DNA of 8,550 bases from Oscillospiraceae bacterium. Lineage in GTDB: Bacteria > Bacillota > Clostridia > Oscillospirales > Ruminococcaceae. The notes under the pieces are model-generated. The model ran no database searches. It was not told the DNA's origin and saw nothing but the letters and a program-made list of their open reading frames with translations. The stretch is taken from contig DXWR01000246.1 of assembly GCA_019416775.1 (NCBI GenBank), positions 1 to 8,550 of the forward strand, read 5' to 3'. The position numbers were made by a program, and so were the translations under genes. Numbering within the stretch: the first letter of the stretch is position 1; each line of letters starts with the position of its first letter. Shown piece by piece: positions 1 to 7,605 of the stretch.

Positions 1-4
1 GGTT

Positions 5-102
5 TTGATGTGTTAATCTCATAAAACCATTCTTTTTCAAGTCCATTTTCTTTTTAAAATTCTTGCGCAGCATCCGAATGACTTTGGTTTTGAACACATC
101 AA
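5..102. repeat. 10-bp perfect inverted repeat upstream of the operon
   Basis: TTGATGTGTT at 5-14 is the exact reverse complement of AACACATCAA at 93-102, separated by 78 bases. The second arm ends just before the weak GGGGG ribosome binding site of the first operon gene. The octamer GGTTTTGA also occurs directly repeated at 1-8 and 86-93, overlapping both arms. This could be a paired regulator-binding site or a long-range RNA stem in the leader that affects access to the start codon. No function is proven, and the left edge of the window hides what precedes it. Confidence 0.4.
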
Positions 103-115
103 CGGGGGTTTTGCG

Positions 116-2080
116 ATGCCGGATTGGAAACAAGTTCTGGAAAATGCTTTGGATATTTTAAAATACCCAGGCGATCTTAGCGATACCTTGGCGGAGTTTC
201 AGCGAAAATGGGGCAGAGAAGTACCTGCGCTGTTCAGTCCGCGCTTTGATGAAATTAACACACAGTATATCCGTCTACCTCACGAGCAGGGAGTGTCTGC
301 TCTGGGGCAGGAATTGACCGCTTTAGACTATGCTCTTTATGATCTGGACCTGGAGGACAATTACCGATTTGTTTTGCTGCCTGCGATTCAACGGGAAGCA
401 TTTGAAGCCTTTTGCCGTCGGCAGGGTTGCTCTTTTCGTTTGGTGAAGCAGCGTGGGAGAAAGTGGGGACTGCCGGCAAAACCCCAAAGCTCCGGTGTTA
501 AAATGCCCTGTGAAGAATACATCCTTTCCGGAGATACTCGGTATCGCATCACTTCTCTTGCTGGGAATTACGCCAGTGGATGGTTTCGAGAACAGGATGT
601 TTTATCTTGGCAGGGAAGTTGTATTGTGGATTTGAGCCAGCGGCCTCCAAAGGCTGTCAAATTGCAGCAGCCTCATCATTTTGCCGCGTTAAGCTACTCC
701 CCGAAACTGGACTTATACGCCGGGGTCAGCGCCTCTGCCAGCGGCAAAATCGGCGGTATCGCAGTGGGGAAAAACCCAATGGAAATGGATCGTTGGAGCA
801 ATCCTTCTCCTATTGGATATGCCGGATGTCCGAAAAGAGTTTTTTGGCTGGAGAATCATCTTTGTGTAGGGGACGAACAGAACGCCACCGTCCTCACCCG
901 AAAAGAAGATGGCCGGTGGGAGTGTAAAAATTATATTTTACCCCGAGGAAAAGGCAGGTACTGCTTTGCCGCCGACGGATTGGGCCGCATTTATATCACT
1001 AACTGGCAAAGTACGCACGCAATGTACCGAATTGAGCGGGGAAGGATTGCCCAACACTGGTTTCCCATGAACGGTTACGATAATTTGGAAAACAGCATTC
1101 CCGTCCCTGGTACCAGCCGCATTTGGATGATTCGGGAAACTACTGGGAACCCCCTGCGTAAAAATATTCTGGATCTGGATCTGGATACTGGGCACTGCCG
1201 TATTGCCAATCTGCCGAGCATGGGGGAAAGTCCTGTCCTTTCTTCTTTTGTTGGAGATTGGATCTTAATCCAAAGCAACGGGGAGGATTTAAAGGCCGAT
1301 TTTGCGCAGCTTTGGAACTCTAAAACCGGTGAGATTTTGCGGATTCGTCCCGGTATGTTTGGCAGTGAAAAATTAGAACATATCGGCGTCTTGCGGGATG
1401 GAACGGTGGTGCTCACCACCTTGCGGGCAGGAGTGGGGCAGGTGATCTACTATCCGGTGGATTTTTGGAGTTTTCTTCGCACTGCCAACAAGCCGAAAAA
1501 ATTGGAACATTGGCGCCATTACAAGGAAATTTATCCTGATCTTCCCTTTGATCTTCCGCCAAAAGAGCCGGAAATAAAGGTGGCGTTGAAAAAGAACGGT
1601 CTAACCATTTGCGGGAAGTTTTTGGCTCCGCCATTTTCCCTTTCCCAGATGGTGGAGGCGCTTGGCCCTGCCCGTATAGATCTGCAAGATCAGCTGCAAT
1701 TAAACCTGGAAACGGAGGAAGAAAATCAGCCGCCTTTTGTTTGCGCCATGTGGGATGAGTTGGGAATTCAAGGCTGTTTGTATGAGAATGAGTCGGAGAT
1801 CCGCATTTTAGCCATCTGTCTGGCCCCTCATCCCAAAAATTTATCCCGCTGGGAATTTGATGGTGTAGTACAAATTAGCGGAAAGGATTACCGGAAAGCA
1901 GCATGGGAACCTTGGGGATTAGCGCAGAAACTCCAACTGGAGCAGTTTACTGTCTATACCTGTTTGCCCGGCTCTCTTCCCCCGGAAGTGGGTTTGGCGC
2001 AGAAGGGCCAATTGTCCTGGCTGAGTACTCATCTTGTAATTACTTGGAAAAGGCCGGAGCCGGAAAAGGAGGAAATCTAA
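116..2080 (+). CDS. Uncharacterised 654-aa protein, beta-propeller-like core with C-terminal WDELGI domain
   Basis: I do not recognise this protein by name. Three parts can be seen. Residues 1-125 form an alpha/beta N-terminal region (DYALYDLDL and YRFVLLP near 71-89) somewhat like small immunity-type domains such as DUF6630. Residues about 135-455 are rich in short beta-strand and turn patterns with Trp/Asp/Gly (for example FAADGLGRIYITNW at 284-297 and LRDGTVVLTTL at 426-436), which suggests a beta-propeller. Residues about 484-650 form a separate domain with LTICGKFL at 496-503 and WDELGI at 546-551, resembling DUF7738-type domains. No signal peptide or membrane segment is evident, so it is probably cytoplasmic. 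ATG 116 is the first start codon after the in-frame stop at 14-16; its only ribosome site is a weak GGGGG at 104-108. It overlaps the next gene by one base, so the two are translationally coupled. The open frame is certain; the domain assignments are tentative. Confidence 0.85.
   Translation: MPDWKQVLENALDILKYPGDLSDTLAEFQRKWGREVPALFSPRFDEINTQYIRLPHEQGVSALGQELTALDYALYDLDLEDNYRFVLLPAIQREAFEAFCRRQGCSFRLVKQRGRKWGLPAKPQSSGVKMPCEEYILSGDTRYRITSLAGNYASGWFREQDVLSWQGSCIVDLSQRPPKAVKLQQPHHFAALSYSPKLDLYAGVSASASGKIGGIAVGKNPMEMDRWSNPSPIGYAGCPKRVFWLENHLCVGDEQNATVLTRKEDGRWECKNYILPRGKGRYCFAADGLGRIYITNWQSTHAMYRIERGRIAQHWFPMNGYDNLENSIPVPGTSRIWMIRETTGNPLRKNILDLDLDTGHCRIANLPSMGESPVLSSFVGDWILIQSNGEDLKADFAQLWNSKTGEILRIRPGMFGSEKLEHIGVLRDGTVVLTTLRAGVGQVIYYPVDFWSFLRTANKPKKLEHWRHYKEIYPDLPFDLPPKEPEIKVALKKNGLTICGKFLAPPFSLSQMVEALGPARIDLQDQLQLNLETEEENQPPFVCAMWDELGIQGCLYENESEIRILAICLAPHPKNLSRWEFDGVVQISGKDYRKAAWEPWGLAQKLQLEQFTVYTCLPGSLPPEVGLAQKGQLSWLSTHLVITWKRPEPEKEEI
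2064..2072 (+). promoter_or_regulatory. Strong Shine-Dalgarno that fixes the start of the second operon gene
   Basis: AAAAGGAGG lies inside the end of the first gene, seven bases before the ATG at 2080. That ATG shares its A with the TAA stop of the first gene (TAATG). This favours 2080 over an in-frame ATG at 1903, which would overlap the first gene by 178 bases. The arrangement supports translational coupling. Confidence 0.85.
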
Positions 2081-3045
2081 TGCGAGAAATATTGCTGCGC
2101 CATCAGTTTCAATCCATGAAGATTTCCTCCAAGATTACTTTGCTGCAGGATTTGGCAGAACGCTATGAGATGGCTATGCTTTCCCTTTATACCTTTGCTC
2201 GTTGGGGGCAGAACTGCATCACGGGTGTTTTTGAAAAGGATGGGCGAGTTTGGATCCTTGTCCCGGGAGACAGGGTCACTTTGGGCTGGAGCGAATTTGT
2301 GCAAGGCATGGGAGAGGACAACCAAACCGAACTCCGGGAAATTTTGCAAGAGCTGGAATATCCCGGTGACATTTTGGATTATCTGCGATCCGTCATGACT
2401 CCGGTGCGTCAGGTATGGGTGCCGCCCATGCTGGTGGGACAGAAGCTGGAGCAAACCTGTTGGGAGCCGGTGTCCTTTTGGGATGTGCGATTGCAAGGGG
2501 AACATCGGGATTGGCTGGAACAGTTTTGGCAGTATGAGCAAAGCAATTCCGGCAACCGGCTGAACTTAGCAGGCCGTGCCCGATTTGACCGCATTGGCAG
2601 CCGGTGGCAGGCGTTTCTTTACCAAAATACCACCTATTCCCAGCTTCAAAAAGCGCTGGAGAAACAGGGCTATTCTCTTCCTACAGCAGACGAGTGGTCC
2701 TATCTTTGCGGTGGGGGATGCCGGACGTTGTTTCCCTGGGGAGATGGTTTGGACAGTGGCTTCCATCTCCATCACTTTTCCTCTTCTGAGGACCGCCGGC
2801 CCTACGATTTGGAACAACCCAACTTTTTTGGTTTATCCATTGCCTTTGATCCCTATCGCCGGGAAGTTGTCCAAGCTGATACCTTGACTACCTGCGGCGG
2901 GGATGGTGGCTGTAACATCAGCGGCGGACTTGGCCCGATGCTGGGGTATCTGCCTTGCTCCCCCCACTGGAAACCGGAAATTCGAGAAACAGAAGCATTA
3001 AACGGTGATTTTGACTTTTACCGGCCTATCATACGGGTCGATTGA
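2080..3045 (+). CDS. Degenerate formylglycine-generating-enzyme (SUMF1)-fold protein, 321 aa
   Basis: The C-terminal half carries framework motifs of the FGE-sulfatase/SUMF1 fold (a C-type-lectin-like fold): YSLPTADEWSYLCGGG at 198-213, FPWGD at 218-222, PNFFGL at 247-252 (family pattern PNxFGL), a Gly-rich CGGDGGCNISGG at 272-283, and a closing YRPIIRV at 314-320 in place of the usual GFRVV. I cannot find the family's RGGSW...CR catalytic region, so it is probably not an active formylglycine-forming oxidase. The N-terminal half (1-180) has a distinct strand VWILVPGDRVTLGW at 57-70, seen in Firmicutes FGE-like proteins of unknown role. No signal peptide is visible. Likely roles, by inference, are ligand binding or a structural partner for the neighbouring immunity-type proteins. 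The start at 2080 is chosen from the AAAAGGAGG site and the TAATG junction. The stop precedes the next start by 15 bases. The FGE-like fold is fairly secure; the function is unknown. Confidence 0.8.
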   Translation: MREILLRHQFQSMKISSKITLLQDLAERYEMAMLSLYTFARWGQNCITGVFEKDGRVWILVPGDRVTLGWSEFVQGMGEDNQTELREILQELEYPGDILDYLRSVMTPVRQVWVPPMLVGQKLEQTCWEPVSFWDVRLQGEHRDWLEQFWQYEQSNSGNRLNLAGRARFDRIGSRWQAFLYQNTTYSQLQKALEKQGYSLPTADEWSYLCGGGCRTLFPWGDGLDSGFHLHHFSSSEDRRPYDLEQPNFFGLSIAFDPYRREVVQADTLTTCGGDGGCNISGGLGPMLGYLPCSPHWKPEIRETEALNGDFDFYRPIIRVD

Positions 3046-3046
3046 G

Positions 3047-3054
3047 AAAGGGAG
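3047..3054 (+). promoter_or_regulatory. Shine-Dalgarno of the 1481-aa gene
   Basis: AAAGGGAG sits six bases before ATG 3061, immediately after the stop of the preceding gene. The whole 15-base gap is taken up by this site and its spacer, leaving no room for a promoter, so the gene must be read from the upstream transcript. Confidence 0.75.
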
Positions 3055-3060
3055 AACCCT

Positions 3061-6000
3061 ATGAATCAAGCGCAGCAAAACGCCTTGTTGGCCCAGTGCC
3101 GGCAATGGCTGGAGGAAGATCAGCCGCAAAAAATCATCGATGCCATTCAGGCGGTTCCCATGGATCAGCGTACACCGGAGCTGGACAGTGAATTGGCCCG
3201 GGCGTTGAACACCATGGCAGATCCGGATGAAAAAGAGTTGTTCCAGCAGGCGGTGGACCTGTTGCTTCCTCATGCGGAATATTTTCAGGGGGATCATAAC
3301 TGGAATTACCGCCTGGGATATGCCTACTACTATTTGGATCGGGAGGATCTTGCGCTCCCCTATTTTGAGCAGGCCCTAAAAGCCCGCCCGGGAGATCAGG
3401 ATACGCAAGAGCTGATTGAGGCGTGTCAGAAGGGCTTGTCGCTGCCGCGATTTGAACAGAATTTCCGGGAGCGGACGAAAGTGGCCTGGGAAGCTTTTGC
3501 CCAGCAAGAGGAGGAGCTTCGGCGATTGCTGGATGCAAAAGACCGTCAAGCGGTGGCGGAGCAACTGGTGGAAATATGTAACCGAATCCTTCACCTTGCC
3601 TTTGCCCATGTTTGTTTTGAGCTGGGGGTCAGTGGAGAAAAGTACGAGCTGATTCTCTCTCCGGAAGGAAATAAAGCCAAGCTGTTTGAGTTGGTTTACT
3701 TTCAAAACCACGCGCCGGCCCACCTTTTAACCCATTGGAATTTTTGGGTGGGACGTCAACCAGCAAAGGATTTTGCGATTCAGGTGAAGGATTGGCGCCT
3801 TTCCGGAGAAGAAGTGCGGGTTTGGGTCAAGCAGCAGGATAACGGCGTCAACCTCACCCTTTTCTGCGAAAAGTTACTGCCTTTGCTTCATCAGGACGAA
3901 AACCGGGCCTGGTGGATGCTTTCTACCCTTACCGATCAAGTGTTGGGTGAGGTAAACGCCATGGCTCTGATTTTGGATTTTCAGGTGGCGGAAATTCCTC
4001 CGGCAGGGGAAGGGATTCTTTTACAGGATCTGCCTCAAATGTTGAAAGAACTGGGCCTGCCGCTTTCGACGGATCCGGGGAAATACCTGGCATCCAGTTA
4101 TACGGCCTACCAGCTTTCACCGGAGCAGGATCCTCAAAAGGATTGGCGGCTGGATGTCTTTGCCGGAAGCACCCTCTGTCCGGCCTTGGTCAGTGAATAT
4201 CTGCAAGGGGAGAGTACCACAGCAGACAGTTACTACGCCGATGGGGTGGCGGCTGGATTTTTATGCTATCCTTTGGATGGATTCACCGGCGATCACCGAG
4301 CGGAAGCCAGTTTGGATTTCCGGGACGAATTGGAAGCCGCTTTGGCGGAAAAGGCCGGGGATGAGGCAGTGGTCTTTCTTGGCGGTGCCACCGGATTGTA
4401 CTGCGGTTATCTGGACTTTATTGCCTGGGATCTCCCGTCGGTATTGGATGCCGCGGTGGAGTTTTTTCAAGGTACCTCGCTGTCCTGGGCGCATTTCCAT
4501 ACCTTTCGCCGGGATGCCGGTACCATTCGTCTGTTAGACCGGGAGGAGGAAGTGCCGCCTCAGATTCACCCGGAAACCGGATCTTTACTGGGTCCGGAAG
4601 AGCTGGAGACCTTGGCCTCCTTTGCCCAGGGCAGCAGCGGTTATTTTTATAAAATGCTGGCTTACCTTCATGATTGGATGGAAGACGGTATCAAGGCAAA
4701 GCGCTTTACCCGTCAACAGGCCCACGAGGATTTGCAAATTGCCTTGTGGTACGCTTACGGCTGTTTGAATGTGGATGAATATAGCTATTATTATCGGGCC
4801 GTCCAATGGATGAAGGAATCAGAAAAAAACGCCAAAGGCTGCGGCACCTGGTACTATCGTTATGCAGTGGCGCTGATGTACTGCGGACGGCTGGAAGAAG
4901 CTAAACAGTACAGTGAGCAAGGTGTTTTGGAAGAGCCGGGTTATCCCTGGGGCTGGCTGGAATTGGCAAAACTGCGCAGCCATTTTGGAGAGAAGGAAGC
5001 TGCCTTGCAGGCAGTGGAGCAGGGCCTTGTTCTGGTGCCGGAAGATTATGAGTTTTTGACGCTCCGTGAGGAAATTTTACAGGATGCTTCCTTGGAACAG
5101 ATGGAATATCATTGGATCGACCCCGGCTTGGATCAAAAGCTGCAGGAAGGTTTGGATGAGGACGCTAACGACAAACAGCGGGCTATTTCCTGCATCGTCC
5201 TGTCCCAAGAAGGATTGGATCGGTTTACCAAACTGTTCCACCTTCATCCTGCAGATTGGGAATGGGATGACCCTTATTGTCATTTTTACTATGTGGTGCA
5301 GGATCATCCGGTGGATTTGGTGTTTCAAATGAACCGGGCCGGTTTGTCCAAACTGCGGTATTCCTGGCTGAAGACCCAAAAGGAATGGCTGGACGACGGC
5401 AGATGGTTCACTCAAGAAATTGAAAATGGACGGGTGGGCTTGCTCCACACGATTTTGTTTGGATTGGATTATCGGGTCAGCTTGATTTACTATCTGCCGC
5501 AGGAAGAAAAGTACTTTCAGCTCTGGCTGTTGGCTGACGGTACGCCTGCCAGTGCACCAGCTTTTTTAGAGGAGGAAACGCCTGCGTCCGCGCCGAAAAC
5601 TGCGCCGGAGCATTATTCTCAAGAGGAAACCAAAGCGCTGGAGGCGCACATTGCCCGTTATTTCGGGGAATATCCCGGGGTGTTCCATGAGCTGGTTTCC
5701 CCAGATCTCCATCTGGATGTCTGCGTGGTCCCCCCGACCAAAGAAAAGAATTACTACACCTTGGCTACCTTAGGCATGGGCGCCCATCGGATGAACGTCC
5801 CGCCGGAATGGGCGGATCGGAAATTGGAGCGAGCGGAGTTGGTTTTGGCTCTCCCGCCTGATTGGAAACTGGATCAAGAAGCTCTGCAAGAGGAACAGTG
5901 GTACTGGCCAATTCGGATGCTGAAAACATTGGCGCGTCTACCAGGGGAAACCGATTCCTGGTTGGGATGGGGACATACGATAGAAAATAAAGTGCCTTTC

Positions 6001-7506
6001 GCCCAAACCACTGCCCTTTGCGGCGCCCTTCTCATTGCTCCACAGCAGGTGGAGGAGGGGGGAGAGGTTTGCACCCTGCCTAATGGAGAGGAGGTTAACT
6101 TCTATCAGGTGATCCCCCTTTATTCCAATGAAATGGAGTATAAAATTTCCCACTCTGCCGAAGAATTGCTGGACCGGTTGGCGGGCGTCAGCTTTGTGGT
6201 CCGCCCAGATCGTCCTAACGTTTTGGAGCAGCAGGAGGAAACGGAAGATCGGATCTTGGACGATGCCCGGTGGCATCTGGAAACGATCCGGGAAAAGAAT
6301 CTCCCGGTGGAAGAAATTTCCGCTTACAGCCATCTGGTCATCTACCTTCGCTGGTGTATGGAACATGACCTGATGACAGAGCAGTTTTGGAAGCGGCATC
6401 CTGCTCTGGCAGAAGGGCGGAAGGACGGTTTTGCTCTGCTGGATCTGCGCTCTTTTCTTCGGGAAAAACTAAACGGGATGTTGCTGTCCTCTTTCTTCAA
6501 TGAGACAGGGCAGGCGTTTTCAGACTACTATTACGGTGATGGAAATGCTCCCTATTACCCGTCTGACATCGACAACTACGCCTTGGAATACTTTGGCCCG
6601 GAACGGTACCATTCCCAGGAGTTCTCCCAGGAAGCCTACCTTTTCCTGCCCTTTGAGGAGGCCTATTACCAAGGAATGGCACAAATTATTTGGCAGCGAT
6701 GGGAAGCTTGGCAGAGACAGGAACTTGGGGAAGATTTGGATCCGTCTGGGTTGGCACAAACCATGATGGACTACCTTCACTGCAACTGCCAATACTTCCC
6801 GCCTATGAAGGATGACGATCCCATCACCGCCGCCTACAGCTATGCCCTCCGGCTCGGGATGCGGGAGGGATATGTGCCTGTATTGATTGGGGTGGATGAG
6901 ACCCTTTGGGAAACCTTGGTGTTGAATTCTGATCCGGACAGTGACAGCGATAACACTTTCCATCCTGAAGCAGTGGCGGCTTATCGAAGGGCTCTCCTGG
7001 ATTCTCCCTTGCCGGAAGGGAAGGAAGTGCTAGGCCGGCGTTTTGCAGAACGCCAATCTGAAGTGATGGAAGCTGGTTGGGATTGGAATCAATTTTTGGG
7101 CAGGATGGAAGGCGGTCAAGCCAATGATCGTTTCCTATCGTATTGGGATTATGATACCGAAAAGACAGTGCCCTTGATTTTGGCGGAAATCCCGGTTAAG
7201 CAGCCTTGGCAGGTCTTTGCCTATCTGCCTTTTGGCGGGTGGAACGATTGTCCTGGTACAGAAGAATGGATGGCAGTTGCTAAAAAGTGGTATGAGCAAT
7301 ATGGCGCAGTTCCTGCTGCGGTGACCCACGATCAACTGGAATTTGTACTTCCTGTTCCCGTCCCCCAAGAACAAGCCTTGGAGTTGGCGCAGGAGCAGTA
7401 CGCCATCTGCCCGGATGTAGTGGAACAAGGCCCGGAAGATGCCACCATTGGGATGCTGGCAGATACGCTGCAGCAATCCACCTTGTGGTATTTTTGGTGG
7501 GATTGA
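3061..7506 (+). CDS. Giant TPR-SUFU-DUF7832-like-DUF4253 multidomain (polyimmunity-type) protein, 1481 aa
   Basis: Domains seen in order: TPR-like helices at about 5-120 (WNYRLGYAYYYL near 81-92); an unnamed domain at about 135-330 (YELILSPEG 195-203, HWNFWVGRQP 225-234, LGEVNAMA 295-302); a second unnamed region at about 335-530 (FLGGATGLYCGYLDFIAWD from about 439); a second TPR block at about 595-672; an unnamed alpha/beta domain at about 705-828; a linker with TPASAP at 828-833 and 840-845. Then comes a SUFU (Suppressor of fused, PF05076) domain at about 853-1056 (VFHELVS 874-880, VVPPTKEKNYYTL 889-901, LPPDWKL 931-937, YWPIRMLKTLARLP 948-961, WGWGHTIEN-like 968-976, NFYQVIPLY 1013-1021). 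A DUF7832-like domain follows at about 1064-1220 (LRWCMEHDL 1096-1104, FFNETGQAF 1145-1153), and DUF4253 at about 1260-1481 (FGGWNDCP 1391-1398, EQYAICPD 1445-1452, WYFWWD 1476-1481). SUFU is an established immunity family in polymorphic toxin systems; an immunity role here is inference. It is cytoplasmic, with no signal peptide or membrane span. SUFU and DUF4253 are secure; the others are less so. Confidence 0.9.
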   Translation: MNQAQQNALLAQCRQWLEEDQPQKIIDAIQAVPMDQRTPELDSELARALNTMADPDEKELFQQAVDLLLPHAEYFQGDHNWNYRLGYAYYYLDREDLALPYFEQALKARPGDQDTQELIEACQKGLSLPRFEQNFRERTKVAWEAFAQQEEELRRLLDAKDRQAVAEQLVEICNRILHLAFAHVCFELGVSGEKYELILSPEGNKAKLFELVYFQNHAPAHLLTHWNFWVGRQPAKDFAIQVKDWRLSGEEVRVWVKQQDNGVNLTLFCEKLLPLLHQDENRAWWMLSTLTDQVLGEVNAMALILDFQVAEIPPAGEGILLQDLPQMLKELGLPLSTDPGKYLASSYTAYQLSPEQDPQKDWRLDVFAGSTLCPALVSEYLQGESTTADSYYADGVAAGFLCYPLDGFTGDHRAEASLDFRDELEAALAEKAGDEAVVFLGGATGLYCGYLDFIAWDLPSVLDAAVEFFQGTSLSWAHFHTFRRDAGTIRLLDREEEVPPQIHPETGSLLGPEELETLASFAQGSSGYFYKMLAYLHDWMEDGIKAKRFTRQQAHEDLQIALWYAYGCLNVDEYSYYYRAVQWMKESEKNAKGCGTWYYRYAVALMYCGRLEEAKQYSEQGVLEEPGYPWGWLELAKLRSHFGEKEAALQAVEQGLVLVPEDYEFLTLREEILQDASLEQMEYHWIDPGLDQKLQEGLDEDANDKQRAISCIVLSQEGLDRFTKLFHLHPADWEWDDPYCHFYYVVQDHPVDLVFQMNRAGLSKLRYSWLKTQKEWLDDGRWFTQEIENGRVGLLHTILFGLDYRVSLIYYLPQEEKYFQLWLLADGTPASAPAFLEEETPASAPKTAPEHYSQEETKALEAHIARYFGEYPGVFHELVSPDLHLDVCVVPPTKEKNYYTLATLGMGAHRMNVPPEWADRKLERAELVLALPPDWKLDQEALQEEQWYWPIRMLKTLARLPGETDSWLGWGHTIENKVPFAQTTALCGALLIAPQQVEEGGEVCTLPNGEEVNFYQVIPLYSNEMEYKISHSAEELLDRLAGVSFVVRPDRPNVLEQQEETEDRILDDARWHLETIREKNLPVEEISAYSHLVIYLRWCMEHDLMTEQFWKRHPALAEGRKDGFALLDLRSFLREKLNGMLLSSFFNETGQAFSDYYYGDGNAPYYPSDIDNYALEYFGPERYHSQEFSQEAYLFLPFEEAYYQGMAQIIWQRWEAWQRQELGEDLDPSGLAQTMMDYLHCNCQYFPPMKDDDPITAAYSYALRLGMREGYVPVLIGVDETLWETLVLNSDPDSDSDNTFHPEAVAAYRRALLDSPLPEGKEVLGRRFAERQSEVMEAGWDWNQFLGRMEGGQANDRFLSYWDYDTEKTVPLILAEIPVKQPWQVFAYLPFGGWNDCPGTEEWMAVAKKWYEQYGAVPAAVTHDQLEFVLPVPVPQEQALELAQEQYAICPDVVEQGPEDATIGMLADTLQQSTLWYFWWD

Positions 7507-7534
7507 ATGGGGGAATGCAAAATTCGCTTGGATA

Positions 7535-7543
7535 TGCTATAAT
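7535..7543 (+). promoter_or_regulatory. Extended -10 promoter for the phosphatase gene
   Basis: TGC followed by TATAAT (7538-7543) is a perfect extended -10 element. The hexamer ATGCAA at 7515-7520, 17 bases upstream, matches the -35 consensus at only three of six positions, as is common when an extended -10 is present. Predicted transcription starts near 7550, about 55 bases before the phosphatase ATG. It separates this gene from the upstream operon. Confidence 0.65.
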
Positions 7544-7549
7544 AACTTT

Positions 7550-7575
7550 GCTGTTTCTCCAACATGGGGGACAGC
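7550..7575 (+). other. Hairpin at the predicted 5' end of the phosphatase transcript
   Basis: GCTGT at 7550-7554 pairs with ACAGC at 7571-7575. The stem can extend inward by five more pairs (three G-U) to a six-base loop. No T-run follows, so it is not an intrinsic terminator. Because it coincides with the predicted transcription start, it may act as a 5' stabilising stem or an operator dyad; this is inference. Confidence 0.35.
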
Positions 7576-7605
7576 TGAGAAAATAAGCAAAACGGAGTTT
7601 CAATT

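Noticed and set aside
1169..1186. Three tandem CTGGAT hexamers
   Set aside because: They encode part of an acidic LDLDLD stretch in the first gene; three copies of a common codon pair are not a meaningful repeat.
1903..2079. Longer N-terminus for the second operon gene from an in-frame ATG at 1903
   Set aside because: It would overlap the first gene by 178 bases, and the AAAAGGAGG site with TAATG junction clearly marks ATG 2080.
2674..3042. Active formylglycine-generating enzyme
   Set aside because: The framework motifs are present, but the catalytic RGGSW...CR region is not recognisable and no sulfatase gene is nearby.
3134..3538. Long open frames on the minus strand inside the giant gene, for example here and at 5938-6399
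   Set aside because: Their translations are low-complexity or Pro/Arg/His-rich without recognisable domains, and they lie opposite a well-supported coding frame.
7507..7605. Intrinsic terminator at the end of the large operon
   Set aside because: The only hairpin (7550-7575) is G-U-rich in part, lies after the promoter -10, and lacks a downstream T-run.
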